DNA of 64,000 nucleotides from Monocercomonoides exilis (Eukaryota > Preaxostyla > Oxymonadida > Polymastigidae), in assembly GCA_001643675.2 (NCBI GenBank), contig LSRY02000006.1, forward strand, positions 2,501 to 66,500, read 5' to 3'. The notes beneath the pieces were generated by a model that saw only the letters and a list, made by a program, of their open reading frames with translations, searched no databases and was not told where the DNA came from. The translations under genes were made by a program, and so were the position numbers. Below, piece by piece: positions 19,280 to 30,947 of this stretch; the stretch's first letter is position 1; the number at the start of each line of letters is the position of its first letter.

Positions 19280-20400
19280 AATTATTCAATAATCTTTCTT
19301 TCTTCTTTTCTCTGTTATTTCCTTTAATAATTTCTCAAATTCCGCTTTCAACTCAAATTTCGTATCCAAATATCTTCTTCCTTTCATTCAAAAAATCCTC
19401 TTTCATTTTCTCAATTTCATATCCTTTCTGAACCCTTCCTTAAAAGCTCTTTATTCTCTTTCTTTTTTATTCTTTTTTCATTCTTCTTATTCTTATTTTC
19501 ATTTATGCAAATTTCCATCGGTTGTATAATTTCTCTGTTTCTTCTTCATTTCATTCATGATCTCTGATGATGAAACAGATCATGAAGAAATTCAAAATAG
19601 ATGAAGTGAATGAAGAAAGAAGGAGACGCTATGTGAAATGTCAATGATGTATTTGAAGAAGAAGATGAAGAAGATCATGATGATGAATGGATTGAATGAG
19701 ACGATTAATTGTTGAAAATTGAGAAGATGAGAGCAAATAAATACCAATGGAGAAATTCATTGAAATTCTCTTCTTATGTTCCTTTTTCTTCTTGCAAACA
19801 ATAGCCTCTGAACATTTTTCTCTTTCAGCTCAATCCTCTTTCTCTCTCTCCAATAAAAAATACAAAGCACGCGTCAATCTCTTTTTCATTCCATCTCTTC
19901 CTTTTTCGCTTCCCTTCTTTCACAAAAAATCATCTTTCCTCAAAAATAATTCTTTGTCAAAGCCCAATGGAAGGCATCTTTGATATATCTTGAATTTCAT
20001 CTGTCTGTCTTTATTTTTTCTTCCCTGCTTTTCTCTTTCTTCTTCAAAGCGATCTAATCATTCGCTCTTTCAACATTCTTAAAACAAAATAATAATCACT
20101 TCAAAAAATAACAATATCAAACCTTCAGAACCAATTTTTAAGCCAATGTCTATATTTTATCCCGTTGGCACCTGTTTTCTTTATCAATTTCATTATTCCT
20201 TCCGTTTTCAAGTATTTCATCATCTGATTCGCAAATCATCCTTTCCAGAAGTCATTTCTCCATCAAGTGCATCGATATCTTGCTCTTCTGAAAAATGTGA
20301 AATTCATGTGTTCTGCTCAATTCCACTCTCATCTTTGAAAAATATCCTTGTTTTTCGTTAGAAATATCATCTCCAATTTCCTTCCCAATCCATTCATCCT
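19280..20400 (-). pseudogene. Degenerate minus-strand coding remnants within the hAT element
   Basis: The minus strand yields coding-like fragments rich in Lys/Glu with breaks. One lies near 19300-19430 (KMKEDFLNERKKIFGYE, then a frameshift to ELKAEFEKLLKEITEK). A second lies near 20150-20410 (ESVQDEWIGKEIGDDIS, later a stop and continuation). On the plus strand near 19557-19710 an acidic tail-like fragment with stops is also seen. Strong purine/pyrimidine strand bias can mimic this, so confidence is modest. No family is recognised. Confidence 0.35.
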
Positions 20401-20989
20401 GAACACTTTCAGTAAGCATCCGCCCTCCCAACTAGATATTTTTATGAATTTGGAAATACCATTTTTGTTCATTTTGCTCGATTTCCTTCGACTAAGTTGA
20501 AAATATTACAAAAAATCATCAAACATAAAAATACATAAATATTAAATAGAATCAAAACAAACAATCTTCATGTTTTTCAAGACCGGCACTTCCCCAGCAC
20601 TGAACACATCAATAAGTCTTCAAAAAATCAATAAATTAACTTGTTTGAAAATATTTATCCCTTGCTAAAAAAATGCGTTAATTGCAAAACACTGACAATA
20701 AAATTGAATATGTCAAGTATTGAAACAAAGAATACAAGTTAGAAATGAAAATATCGCACTAAAACTCAACTTTTATTTTTCGGATATTCAATACAGAAAT
20801 TATGGTATGATGGAATTTACAAACTTTTGATGAAGATTACAAACAAAGTAATTATGCAAATAAAAGTGATAATTATCTGATTGTTTATGGATATTTTTTT
20901 TTTAGTTTTTATTGTTAATGAAAAAAAAAAAAAAAAAAACTGACGTGAACTTTATTGAGTGACGGACGTGAAAACAAAAACTTTGATAC

Positions 20990-21003
20990 GTCGCCCAGGC
21001 TTA
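20990..21003. repeat. hAT right terminal inverted repeat
   Basis: GTCGCCCAGGCTTA is the inverted counterpart of the left end at 13402-13415 with one mismatch. It is directly followed by the target duplication. Confidence 0.9.
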
Positions 21004-21011
21004 TGCAATAT
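21004..21011. repeat. Right 8-bp target site duplication TGCAATAT
   Basis: This is identical to 13394-13401 and adjoins the right transposon end. It gives the pre-insertion site: a single TGCAATAT joining the two flanks. Confidence 0.92.
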
Positions 21012-22962
21012 CATTTTCAATATTTAATAATGAGTAATTTGCATGAAAATTAAAAGTTTAAATCATGGATGCTTTTTGATGAAATTTTGATCATCTTCCA
21101 TACTAGATAACATTATTCTGTGAAAACAACTGCTTTGTAAATGTGATGATAATGTTTTGCTAATTAGTTGAATATTTGAGTAGTCATCTGCATGTTATTT
21201 TCCATTGCAATACGTATAACCAGTTTGAGCGATTTTATTTATGATTTTTCCTTAACATTCATTATCTGCTTTTTTTGTTTGAAAAATAGGCACTTTTGGT
21301 ATTCCTCAAATTTCAATCTGGAATATCTAGGTCATGTTTCATAATTGATCAACAACAAAAATCCATGACCTTTTGCTACAACAGCGTGCAAATTCTTTTA
21401 ATCTGGAGTGTTCGCGTGATGCAAAAATTACACCGTAGAGCAATGAAAATGCATATTTAGAATGTACAGTATGAAGTTATTTTTATGTGATTTTTCGGAG
21501 GTTGAACTATGCTTATTTTGAAAACTATTGAATTTTTATAATTTTTGACATATAATGATACGCAGACCAATTTCTACCGAAATTCTTGGGAAATTTCATG
21601 AATATTCTTGATTAAGGCAACTCAACAGTGCTTTTTAAGCGATCAAAAGAGGAAAATCATTTCAATCGTTCAGATAGGCTTATGATTTAATTTTTGATCA
21701 ACTCGAAAAGAACTTTGAAGCTGATATTAGTGTATTTCCCAGCACCTGCCTATCATACCGAGTTTCCTGCGATTTGTGCTTCAGCACTACAAATGTGCTT
21801 CGGTGAATTGCGACTTCTTATAATACCGTCATCTTTCAAGAAAATCTTCAAAATATCATTGCAAGAAGCTGACATCCAAGCTGAATTATGTGTGACCGAA
21901 GAAAGATGTACGAAAAGAAGATTTATAAGCATGTACAGATGCTTATGCATACATTTATTTTACAAAATTACACAATTCAGGTTACTTACATATATATCTT
22001 TACGCACATGTGCATCAGAAATTTTCTGCTTTATGTCAATGCAATTGCAGAGGATAAAAGCAGTTATCTTTACGCTCTTCTCGAAAAATATTCTATCTAT
22101 GACGGAAGTGCAACATCAAAGAAAGAAAGTTAAGCGAAGAGAAATGAGAAAGGACGAAAAAAATGATATTCATAAATTCACAACTTGACGTTTGTGAAGC
22201 AATTTTGTGATTAACCGAAGGATACTGATAGAGGAAAATGAAAATAATCTGGAAGCAATACAAAAACAGCTTTAAAGCTGTTTTTCGAATCAAACACCTG
22301 ATTCATCAGACAGAAAGGACTGTTTCAGATTGACGGAAACAATGAAGAGCAAAGAGCAATCACAAATGTAGCTAAGTCATTTGTCAAAGACGAATCAGAC
22401 ATATGAAGAATGGAAGGAAAATCCTTGTTGTGCAATTCTTTTTCAATTTAACATATTTTGATGATTACATGAAAATTGCAATTTCTTCATTTGAAGCATT
22501 CCACTTTTCATCTCACTTAAGTGCAAGTTTATTAAATTAAATAAGAAAGCTTCTTCATCATTTCATTCGACTTTATCTCGTATATCATACATCTTTTCTT
22601 TCTATTCTTCTATTCTTTGGAATCACATGGAATTTGGGAAAACAAGAAAAGAAGCCGAAGAACACAATATTTCTCAAAAGTCCAAAGCGAGAATGCTGAG
22701 ATGATGAATGTACTTTACCATATTGATTGCATTTACATGAAATTACTGAATGCGCAAATCATTTGAAGAAGATTATCTTGGAAATAAAAATAGAAAATTT
22801 TTTTCTCATTATTTTTTGTTTCTTCATTTCATTTTGAAGAATTGCGGTTAAAATACAATTTTTTTTATGATTATATCTAAAAGGACTTTTTGATTTTGTG
22901 AAATGAAGAAAAAAAGGAAAAGCATTATTTTTGAGCTGCAAAATTTAAATCATTTCATTTCC
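21012..22962. other. AT-rich region right of the transposon
   Basis: This holds no gene I can support. The longest frame is 21694-22188 on the plus strand (164 codons, Cys-containing, hydrophobic, no recognised motif); shorter frames overlap it on both strands. The sequence is less low-complexity than most intergenic DNA here, so a decayed or fast-evolving gene is possible. Confidence 0.4.
21694..22188 (+). CDS. Hypothetical ORF, 164 codons, doubtful
   Basis: The frame is long for AT-rich DNA and the product has mixed composition with several Cys, a hydrophobic middle and a basic end (KKVKRREMRKDEK). There is no domain I recognise and no neighbour that suggests a role. Overlapping frames exist on both strands, so a chance ORF is the main alternative. 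Confidence 0.25.
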   Translation: MINSKRTLKLILVYFPAPAYHTEFPAICASALQMCFGELRLLIIPSSFKKIFKISLQEADIQAELCVTEERCTKRRFISMYRCLCIHLFYKITQFRLLTYISLRTCASEIFCFMSMQLQRIKAVIFTLFSKNILSMTEVQHQRKKVKRREMRKDEKNDIHKFTT

Positions 22963-24293
22963 TTAAGCATTCAAAAAATAATAAGAAATAATTATTGAAA
23001 AATTGTGATAATATTTTCTTTTAAAAAAATCAAATGTTTCAAAAAAACATGTGATCTTATCTTCATATCCTTCTTCTTCCATCTTTTCAAGCACTTTCCT
23101 TTTCAACTCTTTTCTTTTCACTTTTTCCATTTCATATATCCCCTTTCCTTTCAATCTACAAAAAAACGATATAAAAAACATCAATCCATTAAATGTCATT
23201 TCATCATCCAATGTTGGTAGCTGCATCCCCTCAAAAACAGAATCAACAGCTCCTCCTTTCAGCAAGTCTTCAACGTTCACCAAAATATATTCTGCTGCAT
23301 TTCTCAAGGAATAAATGCACCGGCCGCTAATTTCTCTGTGATTATCCTTCGCTGCTCTGAATATACAGGAAATGCTGCTTAAAATCTTTACAAAATCTTC
23401 ATTCCTCAATAGACTATTGTCAAAATGAAAATCTATCGTTTTGAGCCATCTCTTTAAAACAAGCTCATCTTCAGTTTCTTTTTCTCTTTCTTCTTCTTTT
23501 CTCTTCCAATCCACACTTTTTGTCAGTTCTTCCAGTTCTCTTGTTGCTTCTCTCACAAAATGCAGTTCATTCACAATCACTTCTTCCAAGCTATCGACTT
23601 TGGTAAATCCATAAATCAAAATACCCCAAGCAGACTGATAGGCAAGTCGTGTCAGATTCTGATGTTCCTGATGATATTTAATAATATCTGTTATCTCATT
23701 CAAATACAGCTTTTCCTATGTAAAAAAATGAGGAAAATGTAATTCAACATTATCAAAATGGAAAAATGTTCTCAAACCCAAAATCCAATATTGCCCAAAG
23801 CCAGCAACGCTATTTCCACTTCCTTCTGAGCTTCTTCGGTCTCGTCTTTCTTCGATGCAACTTTCAGAAGGCAAGGCACAATGATTGAATCCATTTCAGA
23901 TGAAGGCCATCTGTTCAACAACAAATAGCTTTCACAGAGATCTGTAAGAATTTTTTCGTTCACTTCCTTTTTCTTCTCATTTTCATCAATTATCATCTCT
24001 TTCATTCTTTTGCTCAATAATGAATAATCAAAAGAATTTAAGAAAATTAGTTTCAGCACTTTGTTGTATCCAACATGCTTCAACAGCAAGATTGCATTTC
24101 CCCATGACAATGTCTTTTTCTCAATCATTTGGTGAATGTTATCGTATCGTTCTTTTGTGAAAATGGATCTGATTTCATAATCGTTCATTTCATCAACTAT
24201 TTCGTTCATTTCTTCAATTTTCTGTTTCTGTTCATCTTCTCTGCAATCTTCCAGATCAGAAAAAAATTCTACAAATATTTGCTTCAAAACCAT
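22963..24293 (-). CDS. Oxymonad multicopy family protein of unknown function, two exons
   Basis: The exons are 24293-23778 and 23715-22963, joined across a 62-bp GT-AG intron (23716-23777) with the frame kept (NIGFW joins EKLYLNE), giving about 422 aa. The product is helical and charged, with blocks CREDEQKQKIEEMNEI, AILLLKHVGYNKVL, LAYQSAWGILIYGF and VIVNELHFVREATRELEEL. Spacing of these helices suggests armadillo/HEAT-like repeats. I recall close relatives repeated many times in Monocercomonoides-type genomes, where the function is unknown. The start at 24293 gives a plausible N-terminus, but relatives may have a few more residues, so an upstream exon is possible. No signal peptide or membrane segment is visible. 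Confidence 0.8.
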
Positions 24294-26909
24294 TTTGCTT
24301 TTGAAATAAAAAATAACTCAAACTTGAAAAGATTTCCATCACTCCAGTCTTTCGTTTTCATAAAATAAAATAAAATAAATATAATGCAAAAAACCCGTGG
24401 ATAGTCTCTCAATAACAGTTCCAAATAGAATTCAAATTATTTCAATATGGGAAAAATGATTGTTCACAAGATATTATATCCATTTTCAGTGAAGCATCAT
24501 GAAAAAACAACAAACAATCATGAATTGAAAAATATTGATATTGTTATGTTTTTGCAATGGTCAATGAAGCTGAAAAAATCTTTGAAATTTGAAGCATAAA
24601 AATAACAAAATAAAAAGAATCTGAAAAAGAACAGAAATATTTCTTTAGGAATGTGAAGAGCCGTGAGTGAGATGAATGGACCTTCTGGTTGAAGAGATGA
24701 ATTATTATAAAATGGTGTAATTATGAGAAGAAATGCTGCAATATTCTGAAATGTGAATAATACAAAGCAATGATTGTGAAAGTGAAGGAGAAATTAAAAG
24801 AAAAGAATGAACATTGACCAAACTGAAATAAAGAAGACCACAAAGAGAGAAAAAACAGCTTGTGCATTTGAAGATGTAAAGAAAAAGAATACAGCCAGAA
24901 TAAGAAGGAAAATGAAAACTTTGTTTTCATGCCTATTCAAAAAGAAGTGAAGGATTGTGGTCATTTTTTCCCTTTTCTTTTCTTTTCTTTTCTTTTCTTT
25001 TCTTTACTTTACTTTTTCTTTCTTTCTTTCCTTCTTTCTTTCTTTGCTTCAATCACAAATGTATCCTAAACATCTATAAATGAAAGTGAAATGTTATTTT
25101 CTTCTTACAAGACCAAGCATTCATTGGTTTTCATTTAAACATCAAAATCATTTCAGTTGCATTCAAAAGCAAAAAGCGGAAATTAAGCTACCGTTCAAAC
25201 AGAAGCTCAGCCAAATTGGTAAAAGTTGTTTCACCAGCTTTTCTTCTTCTTATTCCAGGTATGTTGCTGAACGTCCTTCTCTTCTTTTTACGTTCTCAAC
25301 TTGGTGATTAAATGCCATCTGGGCAAAGTCTTTTCTTGTCGATATAATCTTCCTTTTCTTCTTAGATTCATTCATCGATGCATTTCAAAAACGTTTTCAT
25401 TTTCATCACATTCTAATCCCTTTGAATTCATCATGAGACAATTCATATCTACTCAACTTTGAAGAACACAAAAGGCATATTCATTCTAAAACAGAATCAC
25501 AGCTGAAATTATGTGAAAACGAAAACGATTAAATTTAAAGAAGAGAAAAGCAGGATTGAAGGAGCACAACCCATAAAGTTCGAAACCAACTTTTCATATG
25601 GAAGTTGAAGCATGCTCAGAAATTAGAAAGAACATGGAAGGAACGGATATTTGTAATTGATGGCTTTGGGGATGGACTTTTTCAGATTCCACAATGGGAC
25701 CCTACTTCAAAAAATAATGGAAGATGAAAAAGAAGATGAGCGAAAGATTAATAAAAAGAATATCTTGAGAACAAGAAATTGCGCATTTATAGTGAAAACG
25801 AATGATATTTCTGCCTAACAACGCGTTTATTGATGAATGAATGATTTGGATTCTCAATTCATTGAATAATAAAATCAAAAAATATAATGTCAAAGAATTT
25901 TTTACAAAAATTCTTAAACATTGCTTGCTATTTTCTAATCAAATCTCTTCTCTCAATAAATAACGAAAATGATAGAAAACAATCGAAGAATTCAATATAC
26001 AAACTTTTTTTGCTTGATAAAATTTATTAGAAAGAATAGAAAACATCAATTTGCTTCTGTAAATGGGTATTATTGAATGAGATGAAATGGAAAAACTGTT
26101 TCGTTTCCGATAATTTTTCAGTGACAACAATTATTTGATGACATTTGAAATGAAAGAGGAGAATCAAGTTTTGATGATTCAATCAAGATCTCATTTTTAA
26201 TTTTTGAAAGTCGTTCATATAATGTGGTTTCAGCAGCGCGAATAAGTTTCAACAAATCTTAAAAAAATGTTAAATGTGGAAATAATTTAACTTTTTTGAG
26301 CAAAGCAAATGAAAGTTTCGCTATATTCACAAGCACTCCTTTTTCTGGTAACAATTGATACAGACTTCAAAGCTGTAACAAAAATCTTGAAGAAATGTTC
26401 AACTGCAATTTAATATTCAGAGATATTATTCAAAGTTTAACACACAAAAAATCAGATTATTCTTTACAACATATATTACAAAGCAAAAACATTTCCCCTC
26501 CTCTACTCTGAAACCTTTGATTATCAAAAAGAACGAATAAAGATTTTCAAAGAAAAAAAAAATTGATAAAGATAAGAGTGAAGATTCGTAAAAATTACTC
26601 AAGTCAACTTCAACACTTTGGCATAAATAAAAAAAGTTCTCTTTTAATGAACGAAAATTTGCAAAATTTTCATAAGAAAAAGACGGAATAAAAAAAGGAT
26701 AACAACATATTATTGTCTTAAAAAACTGTACAAAACAAAACGAAAACAAAAACAAAATTGACTGAAATAAAAAGATTAAAGAATTAAGAAAAATTCTTTA
26801 AATATTCTTTTCAAGAAAAAATCTTCTCTGACTTCAGTCAATGGTGTGAATGATCTGACTAAAATATGAAGCGCATCAATTTCTTCAATAAAAAAATAAA
26901 GAAATTCGT
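24294..26909. other. Gene-poor AT-rich interval
   Basis: About 2.6 kb with no supported gene. Frames are short and low complexity (Phe/Ser or Lys/Glu readings of purine-biased DNA). It contains a pyrimidine microsatellite at about 24970-25045. Confidence 0.55.
24970..25045. repeat. CTTTT pentanucleotide microsatellite
   Basis: Units of CTTTT repeat about nine times and then shift to CTTTA, CTTTC and CCTTC-like units. The result is a polypyrimidine tract in intergenic DNA. Confidence 0.85.
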
Positions 26910-29900
26910 TCACTTTTCCAAATCTGTGATTGTATTATAATGCCTGCGCTTCTTGTTTCTTACAACATATACGACAGCCATCACAGTGATCAAAACTGTT
27001 ATTGCAAATGTACTAACAGAAACAATGATTATTGTCAATTGTGTAGATGTTAGCTTCGAATTATTTTTCTTCGGCTTTAGTATCTTATTTTCTGAGTATC
27101 TCTTCTCAGCATCATCAATGCCAGCTGGAAACGATAAACGACAAATCACTGATGAGGATTCGTCCTCATCAAATAAAGAACGAGGAACTTTAACTTTCAT
27201 TTCCGTTTCGTTGACATATTCAAAAATTGGGCATTCAATCCAATTCGAGTCTTGCCCTTTGCTCTCTTTCATAGCTTCAAATGCGATTCCACAAGGAAAT
27301 AGATAAGATCCACGAACAACAACCGTAAAGGTGCCGTCATCTTCTTCCATCATTTCTCCACCTTGCTTTTCCTTTGACGCTCTATTTTCCTCTTTTATCA
27401 ACGAAGTATTCTTTATAAAAGGGATAAAGAAAGAAGAATCCATATCCGCTGCTGCATCTCCTTTTACAATTGTATCGCTGAGCATCCCAAATGGCTTCCC
27501 ATTCAACCCGTCGCTTCCTTCTGCTAAAGAATAAATATAAGCATTCCGATTGTCAGTTTTTCCAAAAAAGTGAATATTGTGCCGCAGTGAAGGAAACTTT
27601 TCCCAATTCTCGCCAACGGGATGATTGTCTGTAAAGCTACAGTTATTAAATATAAGCCCAGAAGAGATGGAAACAATAACTCCTTCGCTGATGTTAACAA
27701 ATGAACTATCTTCAATCATCACTTCATACATCCCATTCAAAGAAATCAGTCCAGAATCCCACATACACAACGGCTTGTAATCCTCATTTTGCTCGTTTTC
27801 CTGCTGGTCATCTGAAAAATCATCGTAATTCCTAAAGTTTTTCCCTGACATTTTCCCTTCTCCGAGATGTTTTTCTTCTGTTAAATTTCCATTTCTTCCA
27901 TAAACAACCAATTGATTTATTTCACATCTATATCTTTCATGAACAATCAGTTTGTAAGGTAGCTGCTTTCCTTCTCCTCCTTGGACATTTTCCCCTTTCA
28001 GTCCAGTGTACCATGGCCTAAAAACAACATCAATAATCTGCAGATAATCTCTTCCGTAAAACAAATCTATGGCGTCTCCTTCAACAGCATCAGGATATTC
28101 AATGTCAACATGCTTCAAGCTGATTTCGTTATTAGTCATATCAAACACTGCAATCTCACCTAATGATCCAATTTGTGCTCCAATTTGAAGAATTCCACGA
28201 TTTGGCTCTTTTAAAGAAGAAGAAAACGAAAAAATATCAGATGCTGATGTTAATGAAACAGAAAATTTGCACAAAAAGGGTTCGTCCACAGTTACTCTTC
28301 CAATAATCAGCATTTTCAATTCATCATTCATTATTCTATGCTGTTTCCCAGTTCTGATCAGATCGCATGGTTCATCCTTTCTTCCACAACTCTTTTTACT
28401 GTTTGCGCTTTCTCCTCCAATAAAAATCCTGCTCGAATGGTACGGTAGCCTGTACGCTTCATCCACCATGAGATCGATAATACTCACCTCCCCGCCTTTC
28501 CTTTCTTCTAACAGCATTAAATTCCCCTTTCCAAACATATCCTCCATTTCGAACACAAACATGTCTTCATCAAGCTGCTTAATTCCTGCTGGCAAAGAAA
28601 TATAAATGAGTTTACCTTTATCAGCGTTGCACTCTGTAAATATCACGTCATTCAATTGAAGCTTCAGCAATCCTGTCATTTCGTCAGCAACTTGAATGTA
28701 CATGGCTCCTCCTTTTGATTCTTCATTCCGAAAAGAATTCAAATATTCGCCTTGACACGAACAGTTATTGAATGATAAATCATCAAATAATATGTCATGT
28801 TCGCTAGTTCCAATTTCCATATACAAGACTCCTCCCAATCCATGTTTCGTTGAATGGCAATCATCAAATTCCAAACATTCACATGTTATTGATTGACACC
28901 CTTTCAAAACTGTGAAAATGGATTGTGTTTTGCTTGTAGTTACAGTTGACATAACTGATAAATACATAAGCAACAAGTTTTTTGAATCATCTGTAAGTAT
29001 CAGCGCAAAAGAAGAAATAAATGAGCGAATGCTAACATCAATTAGTTTTAACTCTCCAAACCTAATTTTCAGCAAAACACAGTTCAATGCTTGCTTTGTA
29101 TCTGTTGGAGTAATGTTAACTCGATTGAAATCTATTATCACGTTTTCTCCGTCTCCAATGACCAATCCACAATCCCGGCCGCTCGTTTGCGTAGAATCTA
29201 TTTTAACATTTGCTCCGCTAAGTTGTAATTTCCCTTTGTGCTTCACGTTGAAAAGTCCTTCACCAGGAAGTACCTTCGTTTCATCCAAATTTGTCATAAT
29301 GGAGATTTCTCTGTTACCCCTGCTCGAAATTTTAATTTGGAGATTTTCAACTGTTATTGGCTCTGTGTCATGATCGTTGCAATTTTTGGTTGAGTAAATG
29401 TGAAATAATCTCCCAGGAAGGCAGTTCTCAATCGCCTTTTTAATCGTTTTGCATGGTTTATTCCCTTCTTTGCCGCATTCGACGTTGTCAGATCCATTGA
29501 CAGAGTCCACATCCACTTCGAAGGAGTTGTATTTCAGCCAATCGTCATGAATAGTTGATATGTTGTTTTGCTTTTTCACCACAACTCGCTCTTTCTTCGT
29601 TGAGCTCATACAAGCCGCATCAAAAGGACTCTTGTTCATCTCGAAATCCCCCTTGCAGCTAAACATCACATCATTTGCGAGAATAGTTACCTCGTTTGTC
29701 GCAAAGAAACAATCCCTAAAAAAAATTCCATCACCTTTAAAATCCTCTTCATCCAAGGAAAAATAAACTCCTCCCCCGGATTGCGCTTTGCATCTTTCAA
29801 ACGATACATTAACACACTCAAATCCTGTCATCTGCGTCAGGTCATTTATCAGCAGTCCTCCTCCATCAGCAGCAGCCTCACAGTCAAAAAACATCACACT

Positions 29901-30947
29901 TTCCAGCTTCACTGTCCCTTTCATCGCACCAATCATCATTCCCCCTCCTTTTGCAGCCTTCCCAGAGGTGAATGTTGTGTCAAGGATATTCAACTCGCTG
30001 TCTGAATGCATCATCTCAAAATAAAAGCAGCCACCTTTTTCTGACAAAAGCGATTGTGAAGAAATTGAACATTTTGAAATAGTAATATCCACTCTTTTAT
30101 TTGCCTCGCTTTTAGCTTCAAGTAATGCAGGACCAGCAGTTATTCTTTCGACAGAACTTGTGTGACTTCCTTCCAGTGTAAATGATGATGGAAGTTCCAA
30201 AGCACATTCTTTGCTCAATGTAACTTTTCCAAATTCGAAGCCTCTCAATTTTTGTAAAGTGACATCTTCAGAAATATGCAAAATTGGTCCATTAGAATAA
30301 TAGGAATTTGAAAACAATTCCATATCAAATCCGTCAATTGATACTTTTCCTTCCAGAACATTCAAAATCGAAAAACGGACAAAATTATCATTCCATTTGT
30401 CAATTTTAATGTTACAATCTCTGATTGAAAGATCCCCGTGAACGCTTTTCGAAAGGATAACTGCCTGTGCTTCATCTTCAGAATCGATTGGTCGTTCACT
30501 TTTAAATGGAATAAGATTAAATGCCAAACGCTCCAGTTTTAAGATTTTCTCATTTATCATGTGAAAATGTCCATTTTCTGTAAGATCTTTTAAATCAAAA
30601 ATGAGTGTTCCTCTGGTATTTCCATTTGATACTGACGCCATCGTTAAACAGAAATCTTTATTAAATAAAAAGTCATAATCAATCTTGGCAAAATTTTTAA
30701 TCTTTAAAGTTTTATCCCCGCGATTATCTCCAAGTCTTTCAATTCCTTTCGCAACCGATTTGCACGGTTCTGCTTCAATTCCACAGTCAGGGTTAGAATC
30801 GTTCCCTCTTTCAGAAATATAAATAATTGTGATTGGTGTTTCTCGCGCACTTCCTCCTTCAGTGATTGAATTTCTTTCCGATAAACTTTGACGTTTGCTG
30901 TAAAAGCACGTTACTTCGCAAGCAAGTGCGACAAGTACTGCAATCAT
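26910..30947 (-). CDS. Giant beta-helix surface protein, type I membrane (kinase-less)
   Basis: A 1345-aa protein. The N-terminus is a hydrophobic signal peptide (IAVLVALACEVTCF). The ectodomain contains three copies of a unit opening with a GxD...CG...PC motif, at about residues 46-56, 480-500 and 850-865 (CGIEAEPCKSV, CGKEGNKPCKTI, CGRKDEPCDLI). Gly-rich turns such as DGGGLLI and SGGGVYF are typical of right-handed beta-helix proteins of the Pmp/pectate-lyase kind. One membrane span lies at about 1300-1326, followed by a short basic tail (RNKKRRHY). The protein is probably anchored at the cell surface with most of its mass outside. It is a paralogue of the 4122-aa protein at 43168-55536 but lacks the cytoplasmic kinase-like domain. 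Ligand and role are unknown; adhesion or particle recognition is a guess. Confidence 0.85.
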   Translation of the reverse strand: MIAVLVALACEVTCFYSKRQSLSERNSITEGGSARETPITIIYISERGNDSNPDCGIEAEPCKSVAKGIERLGDNRGDKTLKIKNFAKIDYDFLFNKDFCLTMASVSNGNTRGTLIFDLKDLTENGHFHMINEKILKLERLAFNLIPFKSERPIDSEDEAQAVILSKSVHGDLSIRDCNIKIDKWNDNFVRFSILNVLEGKVSIDGFDMELFSNSYYSNGPILHISEDVTLQKLRGFEFGKVTLSKECALELPSSFTLEGSHTSSVERITAGPALLEAKSEANKRVDITISKCSISSQSLLSEKGGCFYFEMMHSDSELNILDTTFTSGKAAKGGGMMIGAMKGTVKLESVMFFDCEAAADGGGLLINDLTQMTGFECVNVSFERCKAQSGGGVYFSLDEEDFKGDGIFFRDCFFATNEVTILANDVMFSCKGDFEMNKSPFDAACMSSTKKERVVVKKQNNISTIHDDWLKYNSFEVDVDSVNGSDNVECGKEGNKPCKTIKKAIENCLPGRLFHIYSTKNCNDHDTEPITVENLQIKISSRGNREISIMTNLDETKVLPGEGLFNVKHKGKLQLSGANVKIDSTQTSGRDCGLVIGDGENVIIDFNRVNITPTDTKQALNCVLLKIRFGELKLIDVSIRSFISSFALILTDDSKNLLLMYLSVMSTVTTSKTQSIFTVLKGCQSITCECLEFDDCHSTKHGLGGVLYMEIGTSEHDILFDDLSFNNCSCQGEYLNSFRNEESKGGAMYIQVADEMTGLLKLQLNDVIFTECNADKGKLIYISLPAGIKQLDEDMFVFEMEDMFGKGNLMLLEERKGGEVSIIDLMVDEAYRLPYHSSRIFIGGESANSKKSCGRKDEPCDLIRTGKQHRIMNDELKMLIIGRVTVDEPFLCKFSVSLTSASDIFSFSSSLKEPNRGILQIGAQIGSLGEIAVFDMTNNEISLKHVDIEYPDAVEGDAIDLFYGRDYLQIIDVVFRPWYTGLKGENVQGGEGKQLPYKLIVHERYRCEINQLVVYGRNGNLTEEKHLGEGKMSGKNFRNYDDFSDDQQENEQNEDYKPLCMWDSGLISLNGMYEVMIEDSSFVNISEGVIVSISSGLIFNNCSFTDNHPVGENWEKFPSLRHNIHFFGKTDNRNAYIYSLAEGSDGLNGKPFGMLSDTIVKGDAAADMDSSFFIPFIKNTSLIKEENRASKEKQGGEMMEEDDGTFTVVVRGSYLFPCGIAFEAMKESKGQDSNWIECPIFEYVNETEMKVKVPRSLFDEDESSSVICRLSFPAGIDDAEKRYSENKILKPKKNNSKLTSTQLTIIIVSVSTFAITVLITVMAVVYVVRNKKRRHYNTITDLEK

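Larger units (their letters stand above)
13402..21003 (+). mobile_element. hAT-superfamily DNA transposon, 7.6 kb, with cargo
   Basis: The limits are set by matching 14-bp terminal inverted repeats and a perfect 8-bp target duplication. Inside lie a spliced hAT transposase (13658-16768, plus) and about 4 kb of extra DNA. That extra DNA includes a GC-rich broken gene (17384-18776), T/C-rich remnants that read as broken coding sequence on the minus strand (about 19.3-20.4 kb) and a 19-base A-run near the right end (20921-20939). hAT elements with one transposase are often about 2.5-5 kb, so this one appears enlarged by captured sequence. The intact target duplication argues that the whole unit moved in one event, unless later insertions added the cargo. 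Confidence 0.88.

Noticed and set aside
13402-21003. Helitron as the explanation for captured gene remnants
   Set aside because: The ends have inverted repeats and an 8-bp target duplication and the enzyme is hAT-like; no Rep/helicase protein is seen.
24960-25050. CRISPR-like or structured repeat
   Set aside because: It is a simple CTTTT microsatellite with no spacers; the window is eukaryotic.
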